Positions 6,912-12,789 of a DNA stretch of 13,807 nt are shown here, piece by piece. The notes under the pieces are model-generated. The model was not told the DNA's origin and did not search any database. It saw only the letters and a program-made list of their open reading frames with translations. The stretch covers positions 1 through 13,807 of the forward strand of contig JABSQY010000042.1 in the NCBI GenBank assembly GCA_013215525.1. The letters run 5' to 3'. Source of the DNA: Nanoarchaeales archaeon. Lineage in GTDB: Archaea; Nanobdellota; Nanobdellia; Woesearchaeales; UBA583. The first letter of the stretch is position 1. Each line of letters starts with the position of its first letter. Position numbers and translations under genes: made by a program.

Positions 6912-7568
6912 TTATTTATTAGAAGCTTTCTTTTTAGAAGCTTTCTTTTTAGAAACAGCTTTTTTAACAACTTTTTTAGCAGTAACTTTTTTAGCAGGTG
7001 CCTTTTTAGTTACAACTTTTTTAACTACTTTGTTAGCAACAACTTTCTTAGCAGGTGCCTTTTTAGCAACAGTTTTTTTAACTATTTTTTTAGCAGCAGT
7101 TTTTTTAGCAGGTGCTTTTTTAACAGCAATCTTTTTAGTAACTTTTTTAGCTAAAGTTTTAACAGCAGCAGAAACTTTTGAATTAGTTTTCTCAGCAGAA
7201 GTTAACTTTGCTTTAATATCTCTCATCATTCCAATACTTTTGGATAATAATTTTTCATCTTCTTTTGAAACAGTCTTTGCAGCAGTAGTTGCAATTGTTT
7301 TAGCAACTGTTTTTCTAACCGCAACCTTTGATAATAAAATTGCATTATTAGATAAAGCTTTATTTAACATACTTTTTAAATCTGAATTTTCTTTCTCTAA
7401 TCTCTTAGACATAGTTTTTTCACCATTTAATTGTTCCTTAGCTTTTACAGATTCTAAATGTAACATATGTCTATCCTCAGATAACTTATGACTCTCAATA
7501 ATGATTCTTTTAATTTCAGATAATGATTCATCTGATACATGTTTTTTTCTAAATAAATTTTTTAACAT
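6912..7568 (-). CDS. Lysine/alanine-rich histone H1-like protein with coiled-coil N-terminus
   Basis: A 218-residue very basic protein. Residues 1-75 are charged and helical (KAKEQLNGEKTMSKRLEKEN), a probable coiled coil. Residues 76-130 are alanine/serine/threonine-rich, and 131-218 are a tail of AKK-type repeats. The tail contains KAPAKK at 151, 170 and 189, exactly 19 residues apart, and ends in two KKAS units. This composition matches the DNA-binding tails of eukaryotic linker histone H1 and of bacterial H1-like proteins (HctB, AlgP), which bind DNA electrostatically and are natively disordered. There is no globular winged-helix H1 domain and no archaeal histone fold. A nucleoid-binding role is inferred from composition. 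Start support is moderate: a TATA-like TTTAATATGG lies about 27 nt upstream and a stronger TTTATATTATAA lies too close. Composition-driven database hits will be unreliable for this gene. Confidence 0.8.
   Translation of the reverse strand: MLKNLFRKKHVSDESLSEIKRIIIESHKLSEDRHMLHLESVKAKEQLNGEKTMSKRLEKENSDLKSMLNKALSNNAILLSKVAVRKTVAKTIATTAAKTVSKEDEKLLSKSIGMMRDIKAKLTSAEKTNSKVSAAVKTLAKKVTKKIAVKKAPAKKTAAKKIVKKTVAKKAPAKKVVANKVVKKVVTKKAPAKKVTAKKVVKKAVSKKKASKKKASNK
6948..7118 (-). repeat. Three 57-bp tandem repeats coding for 19-residue units
   Basis: Residues 151-169, 170-188 and 189-207 of the H1-like protein align as three consecutive units, each beginning KAPAKK and continuing with alternating hydrophobic residues and KK pairs. 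At DNA level the segment written GCAGGTGC on the plus strand recurs with each unit. Beyond it, a 15-bp direct repeat encodes KKAS twice. Copy number may vary between strains. Confidence 0.85.
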
Positions 7569-7772
7569 TTTAATTATAATATAAAAAAAACCATATTAAA
7601 GATTATTAACTCAAAAATAAAATAACAGTAAATCACAATTTGAAAATGTGAAATTCAATCAAAAATAAAATAAATAAATAGACAACTAAAAATAAAAAAT
7701 AAAAATTTATATTTTTTATTATACTCATTTATATATATAGTTAAATCACCTAAACCAAAAAATTCCACATCA
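7569..7772. other. AT-rich noncoding gap with an 11-bp-stem hairpin
   Basis: This 204-nt gap holds no credible gene. AATAAAAAATA (7691-7701) and TATTTTTTATT (7710-7720) form a perfect 11-bp inverted repeat with an 8-nt spacer, a possible terminator for the interrupted gene upstream on the minus strand. A 15-bp direct repeat (TCAAAAATAAAATAA at 7611-7625 and 7659-7673) is present but is low-complexity. Confidence 0.45.
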
Positions 7773-8186
7773 TTAGTTTTTTTTTACAAAAATTGAATCT
7801 CTATCCAATAAAAAATCAAGAAAATTACTACTTAAAGATTTTTTAATTTTAAAATCATTAAATTTAAATATTCCAAGTTCATACACACTAATTATTTCTG
7901 ACAAGGGAAGTAATAAAAAACAGCCATGTTTAATTAATTGACTAGCCCGCCAATTTGCAAAGTTATTTTTCTATTTCCCAACGGGTAAAATATTATAAAA
8001 AATATCTAATTTACGATTTGAACTAATACTAACAAATTCTCCAAATGTTAAACCAAAAAAATCAGTTAATATTTTAAGTGCAGGCGTTTCATATCCAACT
8101 GTAAATAAACTACCATTTAAATTATATTTTTGAGACTGTCTCACAAAATCACCACTCCCACTTGCCTCAACATTTTTATTAAACAT
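7773..8186 (-). pseudogene. Small orphan gene interrupted by an in-frame TAG
   Basis: From the ATG at 8186 a frame runs 71 codons to a TAG at 7971-7973, then stays open in the same frame for 65 more codons to a TAA at 7773-7775. In DNA this AT-rich, 65 codons without a stop is unlikely by chance, and the second part (NWRASQLIKHGCFLLLPLSE) looks protein-like. The simplest reading is one gene of about 137 codons broken by a recent nonsense mutation. Alternatives are a genuine short protein ending at TAG, amber read-through, or a sequencing error. I recognise no family; there is no signal peptide or clear membrane helix. A good TATA box lies 26 nt upstream of the ATG, so the promoter looks intact. 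A TTG two codons upstream of the ATG is a less likely start. Confidence 0.6.
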
Positions 8187-8205
8187 AAACAAATAGTAAT
8201 AAATT

Positions 8206-8229
8206 GAATTATAAATCTATTTAATAGAT
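8206..8229 (-). promoter_or_regulatory. TATA box with adjoining palindrome upstream of the interrupted gene
   Basis: GATTTATAATTC on the minus strand (8206-8217) is centred about 26 nt before the ATG at 8186. Overlapping its upstream edge is a perfect palindrome with arms ATCTATT (8215-8221) and AATAGAT (8223-8229) around a single T. That is where a repressor, or an activator acting through the BRE region, would bind. Confidence 0.5.
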
Positions 8230-8284
8230 AACTAGAATAAACATACCTAAGTAAACACAAAATAATAAACAAAATAAACAAAAA

Positions 8285-8974
8285 TTAAATATTTTCCCAC
8301 AATAAATCAAACATCATCTTATGTGTTTCATAAAAGTTTTTTTCATTAATTAAAATACCAATAGGTTCATCTTCATTTAAAGAAATCATTGCAATCTTTC
8401 CATCATATAACCAAGTCGCAGTTTTAATCTTTTTTTTAATTAATTTATATGGAGCATTTTTATCAAACGGAATAGAATCCGAGATTATTTTAACTTTAAT
8501 TCCATTATTAATTCTTCGTTTAACAAACTGTGGGAAATAATACTTAAATAATTTATTCAACTCATCCTTTGATGCAATACAACAAAAAGATTTTGAATCA
8601 GATAAAATATTTTCAAAAATAGTTTTAAGTCCATTTTTCCCAACATACACTTCAACATTCGGACGGCTACCAACACCATTAGCAAGTAAATTTAATTCTG
8701 GTAAAATCTTTTTTACCATCATTTCTTTTTCTTTAAGCATTCCAAGGATTTTATTTGGAGATATTGCATTATATATCTTTTTTCCAGAAGTAATAGCGTA
8801 CGATACAAAACCTTTTTGTTCAAGAGATTTTAATAAATCATATGCAGAAGTTCTATTCAAATTTGCAAAATTTGCAATGTTTTGAACTAAACTACTACCA
8901 AGCTGTAAATTAGCTAGATAAATTTTAATTTCTCTATCAGTTAACCCAATTGATTTTAGTATCTCTTCTTTCAT
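8285..8974 (-). CDS. TrmB-family transcriptional regulator
   Basis: A 229-residue second TrmB-type protein. Residues 1-75 form a winged helix-turn-helix: ILKSIGLTDREIKIYLANL opens the domain, NLNRTSAYDLLKSLEQKGFV (39-57) is the recognition helix, and a wing follows (YAITSGKKIYNAISP). A helical linker (76-98, ending ILPELNLLA) joins a C-terminal domain with VEVYVGKNGLKTIFENIL, the same type of start as in many archaeal TrmB-like regulators with a phospholipase D-like effector domain. The layout matches the protein at 1550-2284, but the two are only distantly similar. Its TATA box (8995-9004) is centred 26 nt before the ATG. It is divergent from the orphan gene at 9060, with a nested palindrome between them, so that gene is its most likely target. 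Confidence 0.85.
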   Translation of the reverse strand: MKEEILKSIGLTDREIKIYLANLQLGSSLVQNIANFANLNRTSAYDLLKSLEQKGFVSYAITSGKKIYNAISPNKILGMLKEKEMMVKKILPELNLLANGVGSRPNVEVYVGKNGLKTIFENILSDSKSFCCIASKDELNKLFKYYFPQFVKRRINNGIKVKIISDSIPFDKNAPYKLIKKKIKTATWLYDGKIAMISLNEDEPIGILINEKNFYETHKMMFDLLWENI

Positions 8975-8994
8975 AAAAATAAAAATATAAACAA

Positions 8995-9004
8995 ATATAT
9001 AAAC
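8995..9004 (-). promoter_or_regulatory. TATA box of the second TrmB-type gene
   Basis: GTTTATATAT on the minus strand is centred 26 nt before the ATG at 8974, a textbook leaderless spacing. Confidence 0.65.
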
Positions 9005-9005
9005 T

Positions 9006-9032
9006 TGTTGTTATATATCCACAACATATAAC
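9006..9032. promoter_or_regulatory. Nested double palindrome, candidate operator of the divergent pair
   Basis: Two overlapping perfect inverted repeats share this stretch: TGTTGT (9006-9011) with ACAACA (9021-9026), and GTTATAT (9010-9016) with ATATAAC (9026-9032). Each has a 9-nt spacer. The site abuts the TATA box of the TrmB-type gene and covers the TATA-like ACATATAACT of the orphan gene about 30 nt before its ATG, so one bound protein could control both. Confidence 0.5.
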
Positions 9033-9059
9033 TAAATACATGACTAGATTAGTTAAATC

Positions 9060-9611
9060 ATGGAGATAAAAAAAATAAAAACACTAGAAGAAGTAACTAG
9101 TGAAATACTAGTATGCCAAATACCTGAAAACTACAAACAAATATGTGAAATTCCAAGAACATTAAAAGATAAGATCATAACAGGAATTACAATATCGAAT
9201 GGTTCACTAATATGTCCAAGTGGAATAATAGTAGTTGGAGCATTAATAGATAAAAAATATGATGTAGCTATTGCAAGTTCTTTAATGACAGTTATGGAAG
9301 GAGTATTATATGCACAATTAATAACACTTGGCAGAGATGAGATGGATAAAGAAATAAAAATTAAAAAAGAATACAAAGATATTATGTCTAAAGTAATAAC
9401 ATACTCCCCACAAATCATTGAAAACACATTAAATAATAAATTATTTGAAACTCAAGACACAAATAAAGTTTATCAAGATTTAGAAAAAATTGTTTTTAAT
9501 ACTTTTCCAAAAATTAAAAATTGGAATCCATTAGTTACATTTGAAGATAAAATATCAAATCATAATAAAAGGGAAGAATTTTTAGATAAGACAATAGAGT
9601 ATAGAAAATAA
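9060..9611 (+). CDS. Hypothetical protein, orphan, 183 aa
   Basis: A 183-residue protein that I do not recognise. Residues 40-63 (ITISNGSLICPSGIIVVGALI) and 68-90 (DVAIASSLMTVMEGVLYAQL) are hydrophobic and glycine/serine-rich and could be one or two membrane-associated segments or the core of an alpha/beta fold. The rest is charged and helical, ending in a basic tail. There are two cysteines in the first third but no metal-binding pattern. No signal peptide is seen. It starts leaderless at 9060 and is divergent from the TrmB-type regulator at 8285-8974 with a nested palindrome between them, so it is a candidate target. It lies upstream of aIF2 gamma, but that gene has its own strong TATA box and they need not be co-transcribed. 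Confidence 0.75.
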   Translation: MEIKKIKTLEEVTSEILVCQIPENYKQICEIPRTLKDKIITGITISNGSLICPSGIIVVGALIDKKYDVAIASSLMTVMEGVLYAQLITLGRDEMDKEIKIKKEYKDIMSKVITYSPQIIENTLNNKLFETQDTNKVYQDLEKIVFNTFPKIKNWNPLVTFEDKISNHNKREEFLDKTIEYRK

Positions 9612-9657
9612 TAAATCATCCATTTGAAACAATCCAAAAGCACCAGATAAGAAGAAA

Positions 9658-9669
9658 CCTTTATATAAG
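9658..9669 (+). promoter_or_regulatory. Strong TATA box of the aIF2 gamma gene
   Basis: CCTTTATATAAG contains TTTATATA (9660-9667) centred 26 nt before the ATG at 9690. It is the best TATA match in the window, with a purine-rich upstream element (AAGAAA), fitting a highly expressed housekeeping gene. Confidence 0.75.
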
Positions 9670-9689
9670 AAATACAAGTTATTATTACT

Positions 9690-10904
9690 ATGACAGAACA
9701 ATTACCAATTCAACCTACGTTAAACATGGGAATCGTAGGACACGTAGATCACGGAAAAACGACACTTACAAAAATTTTATCAGGGAAATGGACTGATACA
9801 CACTCGGAAGAAAAAAAGAGAGGAATTACAATTAAATTAGGATATACAAACTTTTCAATCTTTGAAGATGGTGAAAAATTAGTTACTAAATTAAAAAAAG
9901 GAACTCCAATTAGAAATATTTCAATTGTAGACGCGCCAGGACACGAATCCTTTATGGCAACAATGATTTCAGGAGCAGCAATTATGGATTGCGCTTTATT
10001 ACTTGTAGCAGCAAATGAAAAATGTCCACAACCTCAAACAATTGAACATCTAAAAACATTAGAAATTGCAGGAATTAAAGATATTATTGTAATTCAAAAC
10101 AAAGTTGATTTAGTTAATAAAGAAGAAGCAATGGAAAACTTCAAAGAAATTCAAGCATTTCTAAAAGGAACTGTAGCAGAAACTGCTCCAGTAATCCCAT
10201 TATCTGCGCAACACGGAGCAAATATTTCAGAATTATTAAAAGCAATAAATGTAACATTTAAAGATCCAGTAAGAGATACAAAAAAAGATCCAAGTTTATA
10301 CATTGTAAGAAGTTTTGATATTAATAAACCAGGACAAGACTACACTAAATTAAAAGGTGGAGTTTTAGGTGGATCAATTAAAGCAGGAACACTAAAAGTT
10401 GGAGATGATATTGAAATTAGACCAGGATTAATGAAACAAAGAGATGGAAAAATTTCATACGAACCAATTTATGCAACAGTTAAAGGATTAATGTCTGATA
10501 AAGATAAGTTAGATTCAGCAATTCCAGGTGGAAGTGTAGCAATTATGACTGAATTAGACCCAGCAGTTACAAAAACTGATAGTTTAGTTGGACAAATTGC
10601 AGGACTAAAAGGAAGTTTACCTGAACCGTGTACAGAGATTACATTTACTCAACACATGTTTGAAAAAATTACAACATCAACAGGAGAACACGAAGTTAAA
10701 CCAAATGTTCCAAATGAACCTTTAATGTTAATTGTAAATTCTTTAACAACAGTAGGAATTGTATCAAAAGTAAATCCAAGAGAAGTTACAGTAAAATTAA
10801 AAAGACCAGTTATGGCATTTAATGATGACAGAGTAGTTATTTTTAAACAATTCGGAACTAATAAGTGGAAGATTATGGGATATGGAATAATAAAGGGTCA
10901 ATAG
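9690..10904 (+). CDS. eif2g: Translation initiation factor aIF2 subunit gamma
   Basis: The 404-residue GTPase subunit of archaeal initiation factor 2, which carries initiator Met-tRNA to the small ribosomal subunit. The G domain has GHVDHGKT (17-24), switch 1 SEEKKRGITIKLG (39-51), DAPGH (81-85), NKVD (137-140) and SAQH (172-175), followed by the two beta-barrel domains II and III. Length is normal. The zinc-knuckle insertion with two CxxC pairs normally found just before DAPGH is missing: residues 52-80 contain no cysteine. It is otherwise a confident assignment, including the characteristic C-terminus IMGYGIIKGQ. It is leaderless with a strong TATA box and ends in TAG. Sixty nucleotides on lies a second copy of its final codons that differs only at silent positions. 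Alpha and beta subunits are not in this window. Confidence 0.97.
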   Translation: MTEQLPIQPTLNMGIVGHVDHGKTTLTKILSGKWTDTHSEEKKRGITIKLGYTNFSIFEDGEKLVTKLKKGTPIRNISIVDAPGHESFMATMISGAAIMDCALLLVAANEKCPQPQTIEHLKTLEIAGIKDIIVIQNKVDLVNKEEAMENFKEIQAFLKGTVAETAPVIPLSAQHGANISELLKAINVTFKDPVRDTKKDPSLYIVRSFDINKPGQDYTKLKGGVLGGSIKAGTLKVGDDIEIRPGLMKQRDGKISYEPIYATVKGLMSDKDKLDSAIPGGSVAIMTELDPAVTKTDSLVGQIAGLKGSLPEPCTEITFTQHMFEKITTSTGEHEVKPNVPNEPLMLIVNSLTTVGIVSKVNPREVTVKLKRPVMAFNDDRVVIFKQFGTNKWKIMGYGIIKGQ

Positions 10905-10954
10905 ACCATTTATTATTATATATGATATAATTAGTTAAAAATTAATTTCAATTT
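10905..10954 (+). other. Spacer between the two aIF2 gamma tails: hairpin plus shared 14-nt motif
   Basis: A perfect 7-bp stem, ATTATAT (10915-10921) with ATATAAT (10925-10931) and loop ATG, starts ten bases after the stop of the gene. The motif ATTAATTTCAATTT follows at 10941-10954. The same motif occurs at 12824-12837 behind eL34, also just before a duplicated gene tail. The distance from stop codon to the ATG of the second tail is 60 nt here and 54 nt at eL34. Confidence 0.7.
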
Positions 10955-10960
10955 TTACCT

Positions 10961-10994
10961 GATTATGGGTTACGGAATTATTAAAGGTCAGTAA
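10961..10994 (+). repeat. Second copy of the aIF2 gamma 3' end
   Basis: This matches 10871-10904, the end of the aIF2 gamma gene, at 27 of 34 bases. It encodes IMGYGIIKGQ and a stop, exactly the C-terminus of the factor. All seven differences (GGA/GGT, TAT/TAC, ATA/ATT twice, AAG/AAA, CAA/CAG, TAG/TAA) are at third codon positions and silent. The copy cannot be translated as part of the factor because the gene already stops upstream. Its own first ATG is at 10965. Confidence 0.9.
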
Positions 10995-11099
10995 AATCTT
11001 TGATTTTATTGACCTCCATTAACCATTGGTTAATGTGAGGCTCACTTTATATTTACATTGTAAATAAAATGAGTAATCAAAATAATCTTTGATTATTTT
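10992..11099. other. Dense array of hairpins in the aIF2 gamma/GNAT intergenic region
   Basis: Consecutive perfect inverted repeats fill this stretch: TAAAATC-TTT-GATTTTA (10992-11008); CATTAACCA-T-TGGTTAATG (11017-11035), extended by CCTC/GAGG (11013-11016, 11037-11040); GTGAG-G-CTCAC (11035-11045); ATTTACA-T-TGTAAAT (11051-11065) inside CTCA/TGAG (11041-11044, 11070-11073); and AAAATAATC-TTT-GATTATTTT (11079-11099), which ends in T residues. The first and last share ATCTTTGAT. The GTGAG palindrome overlaps both neighbours, so alternative folds exist. It lies between convergent genes, so bidirectional termination is the conservative reading; a structured RNA or palindromic element is possible. 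Confidence 0.65.
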
Positions 11100-11123
11100 T
11101 CTATTTTTAAGAATTAATATAAT

Positions 11124-11576
11124 TTATAAATATTTTTCATATAAAATACTATCAAATCCATCAATCATTTTTCTATCAAATTCTTTATAACCTCTATTTT
11201 CATAAAGTTTTTGTGCTGGAACTTGTTGGACAGAAGTATCTAAAGTTATTCTTTGAAAATTATTTAATTTAGCAAATTCTTCAAGTTTAGTTAATATTAA
11301 TAACCCAATTCCTTTTCGTTGATGATTTTTACTAATTCTCATCCTTTTTACTTCTCCTGTAACATCATCTATTTTTAATAAAGCTCCCATCCCAACAATT
11401 TCATCACCTATCTCTGCAACTAAAAACTCTCCACCACTCAAATGATATGAATTTTCTATTGTTCGCAAATCTTTATTCCATAATCCATCTCCCTTATTAG
11501 ACCTATTTAGAGAATTATTTAAATCCGTAACTCCAGCATAATCTTTTTTATTAAATTTTCGTATTTGTATTTCCAT
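11124..11576 (-). CDS. GNAT-family N-acetyltransferase
   Basis: A 150-residue acetyl-CoA-dependent acetyltransferase of normal length for the family. The N-terminal strand-helix (IQIRKFNKKDYAGVTDLN) is followed by the beta-sheet segment FLVAEIGDEIVGMGAL (51-66). Motif A is EVKRMRISKNHQRKGIG with the acetyl-CoA loop QRKGIG at 86-91, and motif B is AQKLYENRGYKE (121-132). This order resembles RimI-like and small-molecule GNATs, with no feature to fix the acceptor. The start is supported by AAATATATAATA (11597-11608) centred 26 nt upstream, with no Shine-Dalgarno. It is convergent with aIF2 gamma across the hairpin array. It is not a recent duplicate of the GNAT at 4307-4675: sequences, lengths and initiation signals differ. 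Confidence 0.9.
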   Translation of the reverse strand: MEIQIRKFNKKDYAGVTDLNNSLNRSNKGDGLWNKDLRTIENSYHLSGGEFLVAEIGDEIVGMGALLKIDDVTGEVKRMRISKNHQRKGIGLLILTKLEEFAKLNNFQRITLDTSVQQVPAQKLYENRGYKEFDRKMIDGFDSILYEKYL

Positions 11577-11596
11577 AAAACTATTATTATTATATT

Positions 11597-11608
11597 TATT
11601 ATATATTT
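11597..11608 (-). promoter_or_regulatory. TATA box of the GNAT gene at 11124-11576
   Basis: AAATATATAATA on the minus strand is centred 26 nt before the ATG at 11576. Confidence 0.55.
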
Positions 11609-11692
11609 TTTGTTAATTAAGATAAAATAAAAGTAAAAAAGATTAAATATGAACAACACAGTAAATACTTTTTAATTCTAAAAAACAATAAA

Positions 11693-11706
11693 ACTTTATA
11701 TAATAA
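11693..11706 (+). promoter_or_regulatory. TATA box of the DedA-family gene
   Basis: ACTTTATATAATAA is centred about 25 nt before the ATG at 11724, giving a leaderless transcript. Confidence 0.65.
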
Positions 11707-11723
11707 AAAATATAAAATTAAAT

Positions 11724-12401
11724 ATGTTAGAACCAATATTACTTTTTTTACAAAATTTTTCAAGTTTAGAAATATTTATAATTTTTTCATTTTTATGTAT
11801 TTTAAATGGAATTATTTTATTACCGAGTTCACAATTAATTCTTATAATAGCTGGAATAATTTCAGTATCAAATGGAATTAATCCTATTTTATTTCTAATA
11901 ATATTAATTATAGCAAATGTATTTGGAAATTATATACTTTATAAAATTGGATATAAATACGGTGAAAAAATAGTAAAGAAAATAATTCCAATGAAAAAAG
12001 AAAAATTGGAAAATCATTTATTAGTATTAGATTATTTATTTAAAAAATATGGAAACTATATCATTTTAATCGGAAGAAATTTACCAATATTCCACTCCTT
12101 AGTATCAATTCCAGCAGGCCTGTCTAAAATCCCATCAAAACAATTCTTAATCTACTCTACATTAGGAATTACAATTTGGTCATATATATTTTTCATATTA
12201 GGAATCAAATTCATAGATAACTATCAAACAATAATTGAATCAATGCAAAGTACATTCTCAATACTTATCATTATACTGTTCATAACAATAGTAATAGTAA
12301 TTAAAATTTATTATAAAAAGGCTCTAACACTTGCAAAAGCTGAACACAAAAAGAAAAAGAAAAATAAACAACATACAAAAAAACCAAAGAAAGCTTTATA
12401 A
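11724..12401 (+). CDS. DedA-family (VTT/SNARE-associated domain) membrane protein
   Basis: A 225-residue integral membrane protein of the DedA family, whose members act as lipid scramblases or flippases and affect envelope integrity and membrane potential. Hydrophobic segments lie at about 15-32, 38-70, 110-135, 142-162 and 178-197. The signature region is GRNLPIFHSLVSIPAGLSKI (117-136), with the conserved arginine R118 and SIPAG (128-132), matching the DedA G-R-x-x-P...PAG motif. The re-entrant N-terminal segment (LPSSQLILIIAG) lacks the acidic residue common there. The last 20 residues are strongly lysine-rich (KKKKKNKQHTKKPKK), which suggests a cytoplasmic tail contacting phospholipid or nucleic acid. 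Substrate is unknown. The gene is monocistronic and divergent from the GNAT gene. Confidence 0.88.
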   Translation: MLEPILLFLQNFSSLEIFIIFSFLCILNGIILLPSSQLILIIAGIISVSNGINPILFLIILIIANVFGNYILYKIGYKYGEKIVKKIIPMKKEKLENHLLVLDYLFKKYGNYIILIGRNLPIFHSLVSIPAGLSKIPSKQFLIYSTLGITIWSYIFFILGIKFIDNYQTIIESMQSTFSILIIILFITIVIVIKIYYKKALTLAKAEHKKKKKNKQHTKKPKKAL

Positions 12402-12484
12402 ATGAAAAATAATTAATTATATTATAAGATTAAGATAACATAAGGTTTCAAAGCAATTTGTACTTTAATTTTATGCTTAAATGA

Positions 12485-12505
12485 GAAAATATTTCAAATA
12501 TTTTC
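12485..12505. promoter_or_regulatory. Perfect 21-bp palindrome upstream of eL34
   Basis: GAAAATATTT (12485-12494) and AAATATTTTC (12496-12505) flank a single C, giving perfect 10-bp arms. It ends 14 nt before the eL34 ATG. It either covers the TATA-like AAAATATTT of a leaderless promoter (operator) or forms a hairpin in a short leader. It also lies within a ten-codon frame, ATG at 12481 to TAA at 12513, which could be a coincidental upstream ORF. Confidence 0.6.
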
Positions 12506-12519
12506 AACAATAAATAAAA

Positions 12520-12789
12520 ATGGTACAAGGAAATTTAAAATCAAGAAGATTAGCAAGAGTTCAAGTTAAAACAATTAACGGAACAAAGACTCATTACATT
12601 CAAAGAAACAGAAAGATTGCAAAGTGTGCAGTTACAGGACTACCTTTAAGAGGAATCCCAAGATTAACTAACAGAAAGTTTAAGAACTTAAATAAGTCCT
12701 CAAAAACTGTTGCAAGACCATATGGTGGATACATGTCCCACTCAGCTTTAAAGACTAAAATCTTAAAAGAAATGGTTTTAAACCAATAA
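12520..12789 (+). CDS. rpl34e: Large-subunit ribosomal protein eL34 (L34e)
   Basis: An 89-residue basic ribosomal protein found in archaea and eukaryotes but not bacteria. The N-terminal part SRRLARVQVKTINGTKTHYIQRNRK and the block KCAVTGLPLRGIPRL match the family, as does RPYGG (67-71) near the end. Family members usually carry two CxxC pairs: one in the KCAxCGxPL block and one after RPYGG. Here only one cysteine is kept (CAVT) and the second pair is replaced by MSHS, so the zinc site is lost. The assignment is still good on the conserved blocks and length. The upstream region holds a perfect 21-bp palindrome. The last five codons (MVLNQ and stop) recur 72 nt downstream. Neighbouring genes are not ribosomal, so it has left its usual cluster. 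Confidence 0.92.
   Translation: MVQGNLKSRRLARVQVKTINGTKTHYIQRNRKIAKCAVTGLPLRGIPRLTNRKFKNLNKSSKTVARPYGGYMSHSALKTKILKEMVLNQ

Noticed and set aside
7030..7491. Long plus-strand open frame of 153 codons with a hydrophobic product
   Set aside because: It lies antisense to the lysine/alanine-rich gene. The minus-strand AAA/GCA codons automatically yield hydrophobic F/L/A codons without stops. No promoter or start signal supports it.
7971..7973. General reassignment of TAG to an amino acid in this organism
   Set aside because: TAG also ends aIF2 gamma, and the duplicated tail has TAA at the same position, so TAG is read as stop here. The permease and the nucleotidyltransferase also end in TAG.
8187..8192. 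TTG start two codons upstream for the interrupted gene
   Set aside because: The ATG at 8186 has the correct 26-nt distance from the TATA box, so TTG is unnecessary.
12481..12513. Annotating the ten-codon frame before eL34 as a gene
   Set aside because: No TATA box at a suitable distance and no Shine-Dalgarno. It is mentioned only in connection with the palindrome.
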